Shown here in pieces: positions 1 to 8,246 of a stretch of DNA of 49,582 bases (the first letter of the stretch is position 1; each line of letters opens with the position of its first letter). A model generated the notes under the pieces. It was not told the origin of the DNA. It did no database searches and worked only from the letters and a program-made list of their open reading frames with translations. Location of the stretch: contig DATKXO010000288.1 of assembly GCA_035528995.1 (NCBI GenBank), forward strand, positions 1-49,582, given 5' to 3'. Position numbers and translations under genes: made by a program. This DNA comes from DATKXO01 sp035528995 (GTDB lineage: Bacteria > Planctomycetota > Phycisphaerae > UBA1845).

Positions 1-132
1 CAGGCCGTTGTCCAGTGTTTCCACCCGCGGCTGGACACCCTTGCTGTCGCCCGCAGCCAGCGAGCCGGTCGGACCGAGCAACAGGCCGACGAGCAGGGCG
101 GCCGACAGGATTCGTAGTTGTCGATGTCTCAT
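1..132 (-). CDS. M16 (insulinase-like) peptidase, 5' end only
   Basis: Partial gene running off the left edge; 44 codons are visible. The ATG at 132 is preceded by GAGGAG seven bases upstream, a strong ribosome binding site. The protein begins with a basic stretch and a hydrophobic core (ILSAALLVGLLLG), then an Ala-rich cleavage region near residue 24, so it is probably exported. The mature start contains VETLDNGL, which matches the 'TLDNGL' opening of M16 zinc metallopeptidases (insulinase/PqqL/processing peptidase family). The HxxEH zinc motif would lie outside the window, so the family call rests on this short motif plus the signal peptide. It is divergent from aroA. Alternative: another exported protein with a chance match. 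Confidence 0.55.
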   Translation of the reverse strand, partial: MRHRQLRILSAALLVGLLLGPTGSLAAGDSKGVQPRVETLDNGL

Positions 133-169
133 AGGCTTCTCCTCGTTTGGCTCCGGACGCGCCTGCGCA

Positions 170-188
170 TGCGGCACGCTGTGCCGCA
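170..188. repeat. Short perfect inverted repeat between divergent genes
   Basis: TGCGGCAC and GTGCCGCA form 8-base arms around a 3-base spacer. It lies 38 bases upstream of the M16 gene start, in the region divergent from aroA. No T-run follows, so it is not an obvious terminator. It could be an operator for the M16 gene or a chance palindrome in GC-rich DNA. Confidence 0.25.
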
Positions 189-362
189 CTTCGCGGCGTA
201 GAGCAAGGACTGTAGAGGGTTGAGGGCGGCGTTGCAAATGTCAGAACCTGTAGGCTCGCCCGAACGGGTCGATGAACCGACGGGGGGCGCCGCGATTCTT
301 GGGGGGGTGATTGTCGAGGGGGGCTCTGAATTCGCCGCTCGCAACCCGCTGTTTTCCGGGAT

Positions 363-1679
363 ATGGTGCCGGTCATGAGCGGGCTGATGCTGCGACCGGC
401 CGACGGGCCTCTTGACGCAGTCGTGGAGGTTCCCGGATCCAAAAGCCTGACCAACAGGGCGCTGGTTCTGGCCGCCCTGGCCGATGGCAAGAGCCGCCTG
501 ACCGGTGCATTGCCGGCCGACGATACGCGTCAGATGGCCGATTGCCTGTGCCGATTGGGGGTCGAGGTCGTGTTCGATGCAGTCGCGGCGACGGCCACGG
601 TCCACGGATGCAGTGGGCATCTGCCCGTCGGGGATGCGGAACTCCACTGTGGTGACTCGGGCACGACGATGCGGTTCTGCACGGCCCTGGTCTCGCTGGG
701 GATGGGTGAATACCGGCTGGAGGGCTCGCAGCGGATGCACGAGCGCCCGATCGGAGCGCTGGTGGACGGTCTGCGGCGCCTGGGGGCGCGGGTCGAGTAC
801 CTGGGTGTCGAGGGATACCCGCCGCTGACCGTGCACGCCCGCGGTCTGGACGGCGGGACGGTCGAGTTTTCGTCGCCGCCTTCGAGCCAGATGATCAGCG
901 GGCTGCTGATGGCGGCGCCGTATGCGCGCGGGGATGTCTTTCTGGATATTCGTGGTCCACTCGTCAGCGCGCCGTACGTGGCCATGACGCTGGCGGTGAT
1001 GGACGAGTTCGGCGTGTCGGTGGTCGGGCAGGTGAATGCCAGGAGCGCGAAATACGTGGTGGCCGCTTCGCAGCGCTATCGCGGACGGGAGTACGCCATC
1101 GAGCCGGATGCGTCTAACGCCTCGTACTTCCTGGCGGCGCCGGCCGTCGCGGGGGGGCGGGTGACCGTGCGCGGTCTGGGAACCGCGAGCGTGCAAGGTG
1201 ACGCCCGGTTCGTGAACGTGCTGGAGCGGATGGGCTGCAGCGTCGGTCGCGGGACTACGCATCTGACCGTCCAAGGTCCGGGCGGGGGCCAACGGTTACG
1301 CGGCGTGGACGTGGACCTGAACGACATGCCGGACATGGTTCAGACGCTGGCCGTGGTGGCGCTGTTCGCCGAGGGGCCGACGCACATTCGCAACGTGGCC
1401 AACCTGCGCCTGAAGGAGACCGACCGACTGACGGCGCTGGCTCGTGAGCTGGGTCGGCTGGGGGCCACTGTCGAGGTCCATGCCGACGGCCTGACCGTTC
1501 ATCCGCCGGGCGAGGTCACTCCGGCGGCCGTTGACACGTACAACGACCACCGCATGGCCATGAGCTTCTCGCTGGCGGGGCTGGCGGCCGACGGGATCGT
1601 GATCAACGATCCGGGCTGTGTGTCCAAGACGTTCCCCGACTTCTTCGACCGTTGGCGGCGAATGGCGAACGCCGGATAG
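363..1679 (+). CDS. aroA: 3-phosphoshikimate 1-carboxyvinyltransferase (EPSP synthase)
   Basis: Cytosolic shikimate-pathway enzyme that transfers the enolpyruvyl group of PEP to shikimate-3-phosphate. The 438-residue length is normal for the family. Visible motifs: PGSKSLTNRA at about residues 24-33 (substrate-binding Lys/Ser), GDSGTTMRF at 97-105 (PEP-site loop), the SSQM segment near 179, DASNASYF near 249, LKETDR near 355, and YNDHRMAMSF near 394. Together these cover both halves of the inside-out alpha/beta barrel. The start is uncertain: the ATG at 363 and the ATG at 375 are both possible and neither has a strong Shine-Dalgarno. The PEP-site loop reads GDSGTT rather than the GNAGTA of enterobacterial enzymes. 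No neighbouring aromatic-biosynthesis gene is present. Confidence 0.96.
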   Translation: MVPVMSGLMLRPADGPLDAVVEVPGSKSLTNRALVLAALADGKSRLTGALPADDTRQMADCLCRLGVEVVFDAVAATATVHGCSGHLPVGDAELHCGDSGTTMRFCTALVSLGMGEYRLEGSQRMHERPIGALVDGLRRLGARVEYLGVEGYPPLTVHARGLDGGTVEFSSPPSSQMISGLLMAAPYARGDVFLDIRGPLVSAPYVAMTLAVMDEFGVSVVGQVNARSAKYVVAASQRYRGREYAIEPDASNASYFLAAPAVAGGRVTVRGLGTASVQGDARFVNVLERMGCSVGRGTTHLTVQGPGGGQRLRGVDVDLNDMPDMVQTLAVVALFAEGPTHIRNVANLRLKETDRLTALARELGRLGATVEVHADGLTVHPPGEVTPAAVDTYNDHRMAMSFSLAGLAADGIVINDPGCVSKTFPDFFDRWRRMANAG

Positions 1680-1951
1680 TGGGCGGCGAGGGGCGGATGA
1701 GCCCCGGCGGGCAACCAGCCGCCCGCGCGGTGGCCGGAGTGTGGTCGGCCGTCGGGGGCCGATCGCCGCTCTCAAGTTCCTGCCTGCCGGTGTCCGATAA
1801 TCCCGGTGGACGGTGTCGGTGTGCGCCATGGATGGTGCGAGCGCGCCTGCCGACGTGGATCGTGAAGGAACGGCGGCGCCGGACCGAGGGATGCCGGTGG
1901 GCACCCGGGCGTTGCGCCTGGCGCCGGTAGCTCGGAGCCGACGGATTACCC

Positions 1952-2953
1952 ATGGCCGATGTACTGGACCAGACCGAGGTCGATGCGCTGCTGGAGGCGG
2001 TCAGCGCCGGCGATCTGGAAGAGTCTCAACAGCCGACGCGGCGGGCCGAGCTGAGCCCGAAGGAGGTCCGCAGCTACGATTTCAAGCGTCCGGAGCGGGT
2101 CAGCAAGGACCAGATGCGGGCCCTGGAGGGGATTCACGAGGGCTTCGCCCGGAACCTGGGCGCGTCGCTGTCGGGCTTCCTTCGAACGATCATCGAGGTC
2201 CGGGTGGCGACGACGGAACAGCTCACTTACAGCGAGTTCATCCACTCGCTGCCGAACCCGACGAACTTCAACCTGCTCAAATGCGAGCCGCTCGAAGGGC
2301 AGATGTGCCTGGAGATCAGCCCGCTGATCATCTACCCCATCATCGATCGGCTGATGGGGGGCTCGAGCACGGAACTGTTCATCCCGCAGCGGCCGCTGAC
2401 CATGATCGAGCTGCGGCTCGTGCGGCAGCTCACGAACCGGGCCCTGGCCTGTCTAACGGAGCTGTGGTGCGAGATGGTGCCGGTGAAGTTCGAAGTATCG
2501 GAGGTGGAGAGCAATCCGCATCTGGTGCAGATCGTGGCGCCGAACGAGGTGGTGGTGGTGATCGGCTTCGAGATCAAGATGGGTGCCCGGGCGGGGACGA
2601 TGAGCCTGTGCATCCCGTTCAACGTCATCGAGCCGGTGATGACCAAGCTGGCGGCCCAGGGTTGGGTCGCGTACCAGCGGCGGAGCGTGGCGGACGACCG
2701 GAAACAGGACATCACCCGCCGGCTGAACACGGCCGAGGTCGAGCTGCAGGCTCATCTGGCCGACACGACGATCACGGTGCGCGAGCTGCTGGACCTGCAG
2801 CCGGGTGACATCATTCAGACCGCCAAGCCGGCGGCCGAAGAGGTAATCGTTCAGATCGAGGGGCGGACCAAGTACCGGGCCCGGCTCGGCCGGTTCAAGG
2901 ACAACAAGGCAGTCAAGATCACCGAAACGGTTGCCGACGACGCTCCGGCGTAG
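1952..2953 (+). CDS. fliM: Flagellar motor switch protein FliM
   Basis: FliM is part of the flagellar C-ring and binds phospho-CheY to switch rotation. The 333-residue protein starts with LDQTEVDALLEA (residues 5-16), the N-terminal CheY-P-binding peptide, then a short linker. The CheC-like middle domain follows (about 45-225, including GEMVPVKFEV-like and MSLCIPFNVIEP segments), and the C-terminal SpoA/FliN-like domain occupies about 245-320 (LLDLQPGDIIQTAKP). All domains are present, so it looks functional. It stands alone: no other flagellar gene is adjacent, and aroA upstream is 270 bp away. The intervening bases 1680-1951 show no convincing gene. The Shine-Dalgarno is weak. Confidence 0.95.
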   Translation: MADVLDQTEVDALLEAVSAGDLEESQQPTRRAELSPKEVRSYDFKRPERVSKDQMRALEGIHEGFARNLGASLSGFLRTIIEVRVATTEQLTYSEFIHSLPNPTNFNLLKCEPLEGQMCLEISPLIIYPIIDRLMGGSSTELFIPQRPLTMIELRLVRQLTNRALACLTELWCEMVPVKFEVSEVESNPHLVQIVAPNEVVVVIGFEIKMGARAGTMSLCIPFNVIEPVMTKLAAQGWVAYQRRSVADDRKQDITRRLNTAEVELQAHLADTTITVRELLDLQPGDIIQTAKPAAEEVIVQIEGRTKYRARLGRFKDNKAVKITETVADDAPA

Positions 2954-3007
2954 CGCATCCGCCACTCTCTCACATCTGTGGTGTGCGCTCGGCATGCCTT
3001 TAACCGG

Positions 3008-3333
3008 CTACGAATTTAATATGATAAGGGCGCGGCGCAGGCGGATGCTGATCGGCGACACATGCGTCCCGTGATATTGCCCGGGAGGTGCCGCGCCACC
3101 GTCAAAGGTCAACTGGCCGTCGATTATGCTGACGCCGCCTCCGGCGATGCTGCCCGCCAGCCCAGGGTGTGGAAACCAAAGGCCGGTGTCGATCATCGCA
3201 ACGGTCACGCCGCGCCCGGTGATCCCCAGCGCGTGAACGTCGTCCGCGTTGATGAAAGGCACGCTCGATTCCGTGCCCAGTGCCGCCCGGCCGAGAGGGC
3301 AATCGCGCCGATCGCAATGGTTGCTCTGCGCAT
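3008..3333 (-). pseudogene. Degenerate subtilisin-like (S8) serine peptidase remnant
   Basis: Reading from 3333, an ATG opens a signal-peptide-like segment (MRRATIAIGAIALSAG). The homology then shifts frame near 3290 into a segment whose in-frame reading includes ESSVPFINADDVHALGI, GVTVAMIDTG and QYHGTHV. These are the start of an S8 catalytic domain, with the catalytic Asp in the DTG motif and the catalytic His in HGTHV. After HGTHVSP the reading frame loses similarity and stops within 17 codons, so the oxyanion-hole Asn and the Ser nucleophile are missing. It therefore cannot be an active protease. It lies 44 bases downstream of the I9-domain gene on the same strand, suggesting that together they were one I9-S8 protease locus. 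A sequencing error could explain the frameshift but not the missing catalytic half. Confidence 0.7.
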
Positions 3334-3377
3334 GGTCTATCTTGCATCGTCAGGCGGCGCGGCTACCGTTGCACCGG

Positions 3378-4331
3378 CTACACTTCGGGGCCCGAGCGGT
3401 AGACATGCGGCAACCTGATTCTCGGCACGTCAGGATGCTGCCGCAGCTTCTGGAGACCGTCCTTGTTAACGAACGCCGAGATGAAGAGCTGGCCGAGGGG
3501 TACGGTCCATGCCCAGAGTTCGTCCGCGTTGAAGCTTGCAAGGAACCGGTTTTGGAGTTCCCTAGCCACTTCCTCGCGCACCCTGTCGCGGTCCCACATT
3601 TCCGAAGGCGCGTCCGCAGACGGGGGAAGCGAGTCAGCGCCGCGCAGGTCCAGACTGACGTAAACCCGATCAGTCAACGCAAACGCGCGATAGACGTCGG
3701 CATCGACCTTCCCCTCCGCCACTCCCGGTTCGTCGGCCGCTTCCCCAGGCTTGGCGGGCGGGAGATCGTCGTTGGAAACGACCTTGGCTCTCTCCGGCAG
3801 TGGCTGCTCATCCAGGCAGACGCCGGCTACGTCCGGGTGCGCCGCCAGCTTGTCCAGCGCCTCCCTGGTGGCGTAGCCCACAAGGCCCGGCGCCCTCTCG
3901 AATAGCTGCCGGACGTGAAACTGCGCCGCTGTCATGCTCCGCAGGACCCGGTGCTGCGCGTCCCGTATCCCCGCCATGTTCTCCTGGAAACCCACGGTGC
4001 CCTTGGCGTCGTGCTTGAGGTGCACCTCCACGTATACGGTTCCCGGAAACTGCATGAGGAACGGCGTCATTTGGGCATCGCCGGTACCGGCTTCCTTCAG
4101 CCTCTCGATTGTCTCGAGCAGTCGCTCCAGCGTGGCGTAGGCCTGCGGATCGACCACCCCGGTCCAGGTGTGCGGTGCCAGGCCGAGCTGCTCCCTCTCC
4201 TCCCGGGGGATGATGGCCCGCCTCTTCTCCGGGTCGTTCGGGTCCACCGTCACCGGCACACGCGGCGGCTCGGCCAAGGCCATCGCCGCCCCCCGCATCA
4301 GCAAACCCGCCAACAGACACTTGACGTTCAT
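3378..4331 (-). CDS. Secreted protein with two inhibitor-I9-like (subtilisin propeptide) domains
   Basis: 317 residues. The start ATG at 4331 has GGAGG at good spacing. A signal peptide occupies about residues 1-20 (basic start, hydrophobic core, cleavage near ALAE). Two related segments follow, at about 94-175 and 222-311. Each has a beta strand of the type VYVEVHL or VYVSLDL, an amphipathic helix with Arg and Phe, and a closing xLxKLxxHPDV motif (LDKLAAHPDVAGVCLDE; LQKLRQHPDVPRIRLP). This is the pattern of the I9 propeptide that folds and inhibits subtilases. The S8 domain normally fused behind it is only a broken fragment just downstream. The gene may be a relic of a full protease or a free-standing protease inhibitor/chaperone. 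No exact family member is recognised. Confidence 0.65.
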   Translation of the reverse strand: MNVKCLLAGLLMRGAAMALAEPPRVPVTVDPNDPEKRRAIIPREEREQLGLAPHTWTGVVDPQAYATLERLLETIERLKEAGTGDAQMTPFLMQFPGTVYVEVHLKHDAKGTVGFQENMAGIRDAQHRVLRSMTAAQFHVRQLFERAPGLVGYATREALDKLAAHPDVAGVCLDEQPLPERAKVVSNDDLPPAKPGEAADEPGVAEGKVDADVYRAFALTDRVYVSLDLRGADSLPPSADAPSEMWDRDRVREEVARELQNRFLASFNADELWAWTVPLGQLFISAFVNKDGLQKLRQHPDVPRIRLPHVYRSGPEV

Positions 4332-4994
4332 AGAACACCTCCTCGCGACTGCGACAGCCGATGTGCAGACAACGCTATGGCCGCCACTTCATCGCCCATG
4401 GTCGTTCCTCGCACTATGATGGATACACAACCTCCCCGCGCCCGGTCGCGGGCCTCACAAGCCCTTGAGGCTCTCCCGTCGCGGGTCGCGGCACACAACG
4501 CCCTGAGAAAAGTCAGAGGGGCGAAAGATCGAAAGGTCGGCCGAGCGTCTGTTGCAGTATCATCATCGCGGACAACGCCGAGATGGAAGCGCGTGTCCTG
4601 GAATCTGGATTCCGCGAGGTCACCGGGATCGACGTTGCGCCTTCCAAGGGGCCTGTTCCGCGTGCGACGGACCCCGTGGACGTACCCTGCACTTTCGGCC
4701 GGTCCTACGACGTCGACGCCTACTACCCCGCGGAACTCGTCTCCCTTCGCGAACTCCATGTCCTGCGTGATCATCGCGGGCTGGTGGTCGAGCTGCATCC
4801 GTTGTCAGGCCGCCGCCGGATGACGGGTCGGCCCGATTCGGGTATAAGCAAAGAGGGGTCCCCGACTCGCGGCGTGCGGTCTCGAGCGGGGATGCCGCTC
4901 GACATGCGGGTGGTCGCAGGTCGAAGTCCCGGATCGCCCGGCTGTCCATGCTCGTCTGTTTCAGCCACCAACGGCGCACCGACGGATTCGTGCA
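4332..4994. other. 663-bp region without a confident gene
   Basis: This lies between the divergent I9-domain gene and the fructokinase gene. One stretch on the plus strand, about 4556-4815, reads as a plausible acidic, Val-rich peptide (MEARVLESGF, then FGRSYDVDAYYPAELV, then LRDHRGLVVELHP). It has no ribosome binding site at its first ATG (4583), and its frame runs on into the fructokinase gene with poor composition. The minus-strand frame 4328-4798 is also open but is rich in Arg and lacks a recognisable fold. A TATAAG at about 4842 could be a -10 element for the sucrose genes, but no good -35 is visible. I call no gene here. Confidence 0.4.
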
Positions 4995-5915
4995 ATGACC
5001 AAGCCATCCCAAGAAGTCGTCGTGGGGCTGGGCGAGGTGCTGTGGGACTGCTTCGCGGACTCGCGCCGGCCGGGCGGCGCGCCGGCGAACGTGGCGTTCC
5101 ATGCCAACCAGCTCGGGCATCGCGGGGTCATCTGCTCGCGCGTCGGCACGGACCGACTCGGCGACCATCTGCTGGAGTACGTTCGGACCCGTGGGCTCGA
5201 TACCGGGTACGTCCAGCGAACCTCCGACAGGCCGACCGGCCGGGTGACCGTTGACAGCACTGATCCCGAGCGGCCGTCCTACGTGATTCATGAGAACGCC
5301 GCGTGGGATGACCTCCGGTTCGACGGATCGGTGGAAGAGCTGATGGGTGGTGCGGCTGCGGTCTGTTTCGGCACGTTGGCCCAGCGCAGCCGGCAGAGCC
5401 GCGAGACGATCCATCGCTGTCTGTCGGCGGCGAAGACGGCGCTGATTGTCTACGACGTCAACCTTCGGCAGACGTGGTATGAGCGCGAGTGGATCGAGCG
5501 ATCGCTGCTGGCCTCGCACGTCGCCAAGCTCAACACGGAGGAGTTGCGTGTGTTGAGCGAGCTGCTGGAGACGGGGCCGGCCGAACCGGCGCACTTCTCG
5601 GGTGCATTGCAGGAGCGTTTCGGCGTGGACCTGGTGTGCGTCACGCGGGCCGAGCGCGGCTGCCTGCTGATCGGACGGGACGGAACGGCGGACGTGCCGG
5701 GTGTTGCGGTGGAGGTGGCCGACGCGGTCGGGGCGGGCGACGCCTTCACGGCGGCGCTGATCTCGGCCCAACTTCGAGGTTGGCCGCTGTCGGCGACGGC
5801 GGAGTTCGCCAACGCGGTCGGGGCCATGGTTGCCGGGCGTCCCGGGGCGATGCCGCCGCTCGAAGATGATTTTGCCGGGCTGGTGGCGGAGTTCGACGGG
5901 AGAGCTCGCCGCTAG
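4995..5915 (+). CDS. PfkB-family carbohydrate kinase, probable fructokinase
   Basis: 306 residues, normal for the ribokinase/PfkB family. The N-terminal signature GGAPANVAFHANQLG (about residues 26-40) and the C-terminal ATP/anion-hole signature DAVGAGDAFTAAL (about 240-252, with the catalytic Asp in GAGD) are both intact. The protein opens with VGLGEVLWD, typical of fructokinases. It stands first in a same-strand run with sucrose-phosphate synthase and sucrose synthase. Fructose is the product released when sucrose synthase cleaves sucrose, so phosphorylation to fructose-6-phosphate is the likely job; this substrate is inferred from context. The ATG at 4995 has no strong Shine-Dalgarno. Confidence 0.85.
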   Translation: MTKPSQEVVVGLGEVLWDCFADSRRPGGAPANVAFHANQLGHRGVICSRVGTDRLGDHLLEYVRTRGLDTGYVQRTSDRPTGRVTVDSTDPERPSYVIHENAAWDDLRFDGSVEELMGGAAAVCFGTLAQRSRQSRETIHRCLSAAKTALIVYDVNLRQTWYEREWIERSLLASHVAKLNTEELRVLSELLETGPAEPAHFSGALQERFGVDLVCVTRAERGCLLIGRDGTADVPGVAVEVADAVGAGDAFTAALISAQLRGWPLSATAEFANAVGAMVAGRPGAMPPLEDDFAGLVAEFDGRARR

Positions 5916-6068
5916 CTCGTGCCGACACGCCCTGGCCGATCGACCTCGTTGCTGTCATACTGTGTCGGGACGGGGAAGGCCGGCGGGCAACGAAGCTCTG
6001 CGAACCTGCGGGCGGCCAATACCGCGCTGGAGGCGCGGCATCGCGGTGTCATCGGCGGGAGCGGACGG

Positions 6069-8246
6069 ATGGTCGACCAGGACGGTCGCTACATCATGCT
6101 GATCAGCGTTCACGGACTGATCCGCGGGCGCGATATGGAGCTGGGTCGCGACGTCGATACCGGCGGTCAGACGACGTACGTCGTCGAGTTGGCTCGAGCC
6201 CTGATCCAGCATCCGGCCGTGTCTCAGGTCGATCTGGTCACCCGCCTGGTTGTCGACCCCAGAGTTGACGCCGGCTACGCCGAACCGGTGGAGGAACTCG
6301 CCCCCGGAGCCCGGATCGTGCGGATTCGGTGCGGTCCGGACCGCTACCTGCCCAAAGAGTCGCTGTGGCCGCACCTGGACAGTTTCGCCGACAATCTGGT
6401 GCTGTACATCCGGTCGAAGGGACGGGCGCCGGACCTGGTCCACGGTCATTACGCTGATGCGGGCTACGTGGCCTCCTGCGTGTCGGGTCTGCTGCGCGTC
6501 CCCATGGCGTTCACCGGTCACTCGCTGGGACGGGTCAAGCGCGAGCGCCTGCTGGCCCAGGGCAGTAAACCGGAAGCGATCGAGCGGCGGTACCACATCA
6601 GTCAGCGAATCGAGGCCGAGGAAACCGCGCTGGACAACGCCGCGTTCGTTATCGCCAGTACGCATCAGGAAGTGGAGGACCAGTACTCGTCGTACGACAA
6701 CCACCAGCCGCGGAGGATGATCGTAATCCCTCCCGGCGTGGACCTGAGTCGGTTCACTCCGCCATCGCGGTCTTCCAAGCCGCGCCCGCCGATCTACCAT
6801 GAGGTCACGCGCTTCCTTGCGGACCGGAGCAAACCGATGATCCTGGCGATTTCGCGGCCGGACGCCCGCAAGAACATCGCCACACTGATTCGGGCATTCG
6901 GTGAGAACGAGGACCTCCGGGAGTTGGCCAACCTGGTCATCGTGGCCGGCACGCGCGACGACATCTGCAAGATGGACAAGGGCGCTCGCGAAGTGCTGAG
7001 CGAGATCCTGTACCTGGTGGACGCATACGACTTGTACGGGAGCGTTGCCTATCCCAAGCGGCACGCACCGGACGACGTTCCCGAGTTCTACCGGATCGCG
7101 GCCGACACCAAGGGGGTGTTCGTCAACCCGGCATTGACGGAGCCCTTCGGCCTGACGTTACTCGAGGCGGCGGCCAGCGGTTTGCCGATCGTGGCCACCG
7201 AAGACGGCGGCCCGCGGGAGATCGTCGCCCACTGCAAGAACGGGCTGCTGGTCGATCCGCTGAACGTCAAGGCCATGGGCGAGGTTCTGCTGCAGGCCGT
7301 GGGCGATCGCCAGCAATGGAAGAAATGGTCCCGATCGGGACTGCGCGGCGCCCACAAGCACTTCTCGTGGACCGCCCACGCCGACAAGTACATGCGGGCG
7401 GCGCGCACGGCGATCACCTACTCGGAAACGCAACACGTGTTCTACAGCGTCAAGAGCCGGCTGATCACCGCCGACCGACTCATCGTGACGGACGTCGACA
7501 ACACCCTGACCGGCGACGCTGAGGGGCTGCAGAGGCTCCTGGAGCTGCTCCGGGAGGCGGGCGAACGGGTCGCCGTCGGCATCGCCACCGGGCGCAACCT
7601 GAAGCTGACGCGGGACGTGCTCGAACATTGGGACATCCCCACGCCGCAGTTACTCATCACTTCGGTGGGCAGCGCCATCCATTACGGGCCTCATCTGGTC
7701 GAGGACCGGGGATGGGACCGGCACATCAACTACCGTTGGCGGCCCGAGGCGCTGAGCGCCGCGATGACCGAGCTGCCCGGCCTGAAGCTGCAGGATGCCG
7801 AGCAGCAGTCACGGCACAAGATCAGCTATGACGTCGATCCGGAAGCGGCCCCCAGTCTGCGCGAGATCAGGCGTCACCTGCGGCGTTCGCGTCTTCAGGC
7901 CAAGGTGATCTACTCCCACCGGGCCTACCTGGATCTGCTGCCCATCCGGGCGTCCAAAGGCCGGGCTCTGCGGCACATCGCCGACAAGTGGGGCATTCCT
8001 CTGGACTGCTGCCTGGTGGCGGGTGACTCGGGCAACGACGAGGAGATGCTGACCGGCAACACGCTGGGTGTGGTGGTGGGCAACTACGATCCGGACCTGG
8101 AGAAGCTGCGGGGCAACCCGCGGATCTACTTCGCCCAGGGGCATCACGCCTGGGGCATCATCGAGGGTATCGGGCAGTACAACTTCTTGGGGCAGATTCG
8201 AATCCCTGATCAAAAGGTACCGGCGTATGAAACAGTCGCTGGTTGA
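6069..8246 (+). CDS. Sucrose-phosphate synthase with C-terminal HAD (sucrose-phosphatase-like) domain
   Basis: Transfers glucose from a nucleotide sugar to fructose-6-phosphate to make sucrose-6-phosphate; the C-terminal part may dephosphorylate it. About 725 residues. I chose the ATG at 6069 (MVDQDGRYIMLISVHG) because GGGAG lies just upstream; the frame is open back to 5919 but that part lacks family character. The GT-B glycosyltransferase occupies about 1-480: LGRDVDTGGQTTYVVE (acceptor side), GHSLGRVKRERLL, PPGVDLSRF, SRPDARKN and EPFGLTLLEAAASGLP (nucleotide-sugar E-x7-E site). The HAD domain (about 490-725) starts with TDVDNTLTGD, carrying the two catalytic Asp, and ends with GDSGNDEEML. 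The last 20 bp overlap the sucrose synthase start, implying coupled translation. Confidence 0.93.
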   Translation: MVDQDGRYIMLISVHGLIRGRDMELGRDVDTGGQTTYVVELARALIQHPAVSQVDLVTRLVVDPRVDAGYAEPVEELAPGARIVRIRCGPDRYLPKESLWPHLDSFADNLVLYIRSKGRAPDLVHGHYADAGYVASCVSGLLRVPMAFTGHSLGRVKRERLLAQGSKPEAIERRYHISQRIEAEETALDNAAFVIASTHQEVEDQYSSYDNHQPRRMIVIPPGVDLSRFTPPSRSSKPRPPIYHEVTRFLADRSKPMILAISRPDARKNIATLIRAFGENEDLRELANLVIVAGTRDDICKMDKGAREVLSEILYLVDAYDLYGSVAYPKRHAPDDVPEFYRIAADTKGVFVNPALTEPFGLTLLEAAASGLPIVATEDGGPREIVAHCKNGLLVDPLNVKAMGEVLLQAVGDRQQWKKWSRSGLRGAHKHFSWTAHADKYMRAARTAITYSETQHVFYSVKSRLITADRLIVTDVDNTLTGDAEGLQRLLELLREAGERVAVGIATGRNLKLTRDVLEHWDIPTPQLLITSVGSAIHYGPHLVEDRGWDRHINYRWRPEALSAAMTELPGLKLQDAEQQSRHKISYDVDPEAAPSLREIRRHLRRSRLQAKVIYSHRAYLDLLPIRASKGRALRHIADKWGIPLDCCLVAGDSGNDEEMLTGNTLGVVVGNYDPDLEKLRGNPRIYFAQGHHAWGIIEGIGQYNFLGQIRIPDQKVPAYETVAG

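Noticed and set aside
4583..5254. Plus-strand frame before and into the fructokinase gene
   Set aside because: Only the first 75 codons look protein-like, there is no ribosome binding site, and it overlaps the kinase by 260 bp.
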